Below are positions 5,853 through 6,139 of a DNA stretch of 6,139 nucleotides, in pieces. The DNA is from Pseudomonadota bacterium (GTDB lineage: Bacteria > Pseudomonadota > Gammaproteobacteria > Competibacterales > Competibacteraceae), in contig JAGTSD010000155.1 of assembly GCA_018262135.1 (NCBI GenBank), positions 1-6,139 on the forward strand. Direction: 5' to 3'. A model generated the notes under the pieces. It did not search any database. It was given only the letters and a program-made list of their open reading frames with translations, and was not told the DNA's origin. How positions within the stretch are numbered: the stretch's first letter is position 1; each line of letters begins with the position of its first letter. The position numbers were made by a program, and so were the translations under genes.

Positions 5853-6139
5853 GAGAAGAAGACTCGGTTGAGTTCGATGACGATTCGGTGGGAGGCGAAA
5901 CGGCGGGCGCCGGTGGTTCCGGTTGGCGGTTGACCTTGACTTCGGCCAGCCGCAGCAACTCGCCCTGCCAGAGGTAGCCCTTGCGCAGTTCCTCGGTGAC
6001 GATGCCGTTGCCGACCTCGCGGCGTTGCTCGACTTCGGCAGCGCGCATGGTGTGCGGATCGAGCGGTTGACCCAGCGCCGGCAGCGCGGTTACCTGCTGG
6101 CTGTTCAGGAGTTGTTCCAGCCGGCGCAGGCTGATGTCC
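5845..6139 (-). CDS. grpE: GrpE-type nucleotide exchange factor, 5' end outside window
   Basis: The last 97 codons are in the window, ending in TGA at 5847-5845. The conserved C-terminal beta domain of GrpE is recognisable: GQPLDPHTMRA, then VGNGIVTEELRKGYLWQG and LLRLAEVKVNR, corresponding to the family pattern of a pro-rich loop, a Val-rich strand, the KGY/F turn and the closing R-P/L-A-V-V strand. GrpE dimers open the Hsp70 ATPase domain to release ADP. After VNRQ comes a 25-residue tail of Pro and then Ser (two ESSS copies), coded by 5922-5848; E. coli GrpE has only a few residues after this strand. The stop lies inside the Hsp70 gene, with an 8-base overlap, so the two are translated together and this is likely a dedicated partner of that Hsp70. 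An in-frame ATG at 6048 is internal to the conserved domain and is not the start; the N-terminal long helices lie beyond the right edge. Confidence 0.82.
   Translation of the reverse strand, partial: DISLRRLEQLLNSQQVTALPALGQPLDPHTMRAAEVEQRREVGNGIVTEELRKGYLWQGELLRLAEVKVNRQPEPPAPAVSPPTESSSNSTESSSHG

Noticed and set aside
6046..6048. Internal ATG as the start of a short GrpE-like protein
   Set aside because: The conserved GrpE sequence continues in frame upstream to the window edge, so this Met is internal.

Overview
The window is about 60% G+C, densely coding, with Shine-Dalgarno sites and short intergenic gaps. It looks like chromosome of a Gram-negative bacterium. The sequences of the pyruvate kinase, the accessory Hsp70 and the zinc-ribbon protein suggest a gammaproteobacterium (inference from remembered family resemblance; no search was run). 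There are six protein genes. No RNA gene, mobile element, CRISPR array or long repeat was seen, and no stretch over 300 bases lacks a gene.

Left part (1-1597): a glycoside hydrolase family 57 (GH57) type gene reads leftward and leaves the window before its stop codon. A 191-base divergent region separates it from pyruvate kinase. This region holds a good sigma70-type promoter for pyk (TTGACA, 17 bases, GATTAT), ribosome-binding sites for both genes, and an 8-base inverted repeat. Middle part (1598-3876): pyruvate kinase (pyk, +) converges on a ComB-family 2-phosphosulfolactate phosphatase gene (-). The 38-base gap between them contains a GC-rich hairpin.

Right part (4012-6139): three tightly packed leftward genes form an accessory chaperone operon: a GrpE-type nucleotide exchange factor (5' end outside the window), an Hsp70/DnaK-like ATPase, and a 93-residue protein with an N-terminal CxxC...CxxC zinc ribbon followed by helices. 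The genes overlap by 8 bases and by 1 base (TGATG), so translational coupling is likely. comB lies 135 bases further downstream and may or may not share the transcript.

The most unusual observation is in the Hsp70. Its reading frame is intact, but about 66 residues of the ATPase domain are absent compared with E. coli DnaK (about K268 to D333). These cover most of subdomain IIB, including adenine-binding Lys and Ser positions and part of the face that GrpE grips. The junction falls at an Ala-Ala-Glu that family members can carry on both sides of the missing part. This suggests an in-frame deletion between short direct repeats, or an assembly collapse. The pairing of such an Hsp70 with its own GrpE and a zinc-ribbon protein is the candidate unusual system here. 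GH57 and pyk suggest carbohydrate (perhaps glycogen) breakdown into glycolysis, but a functional link between them is inference only.
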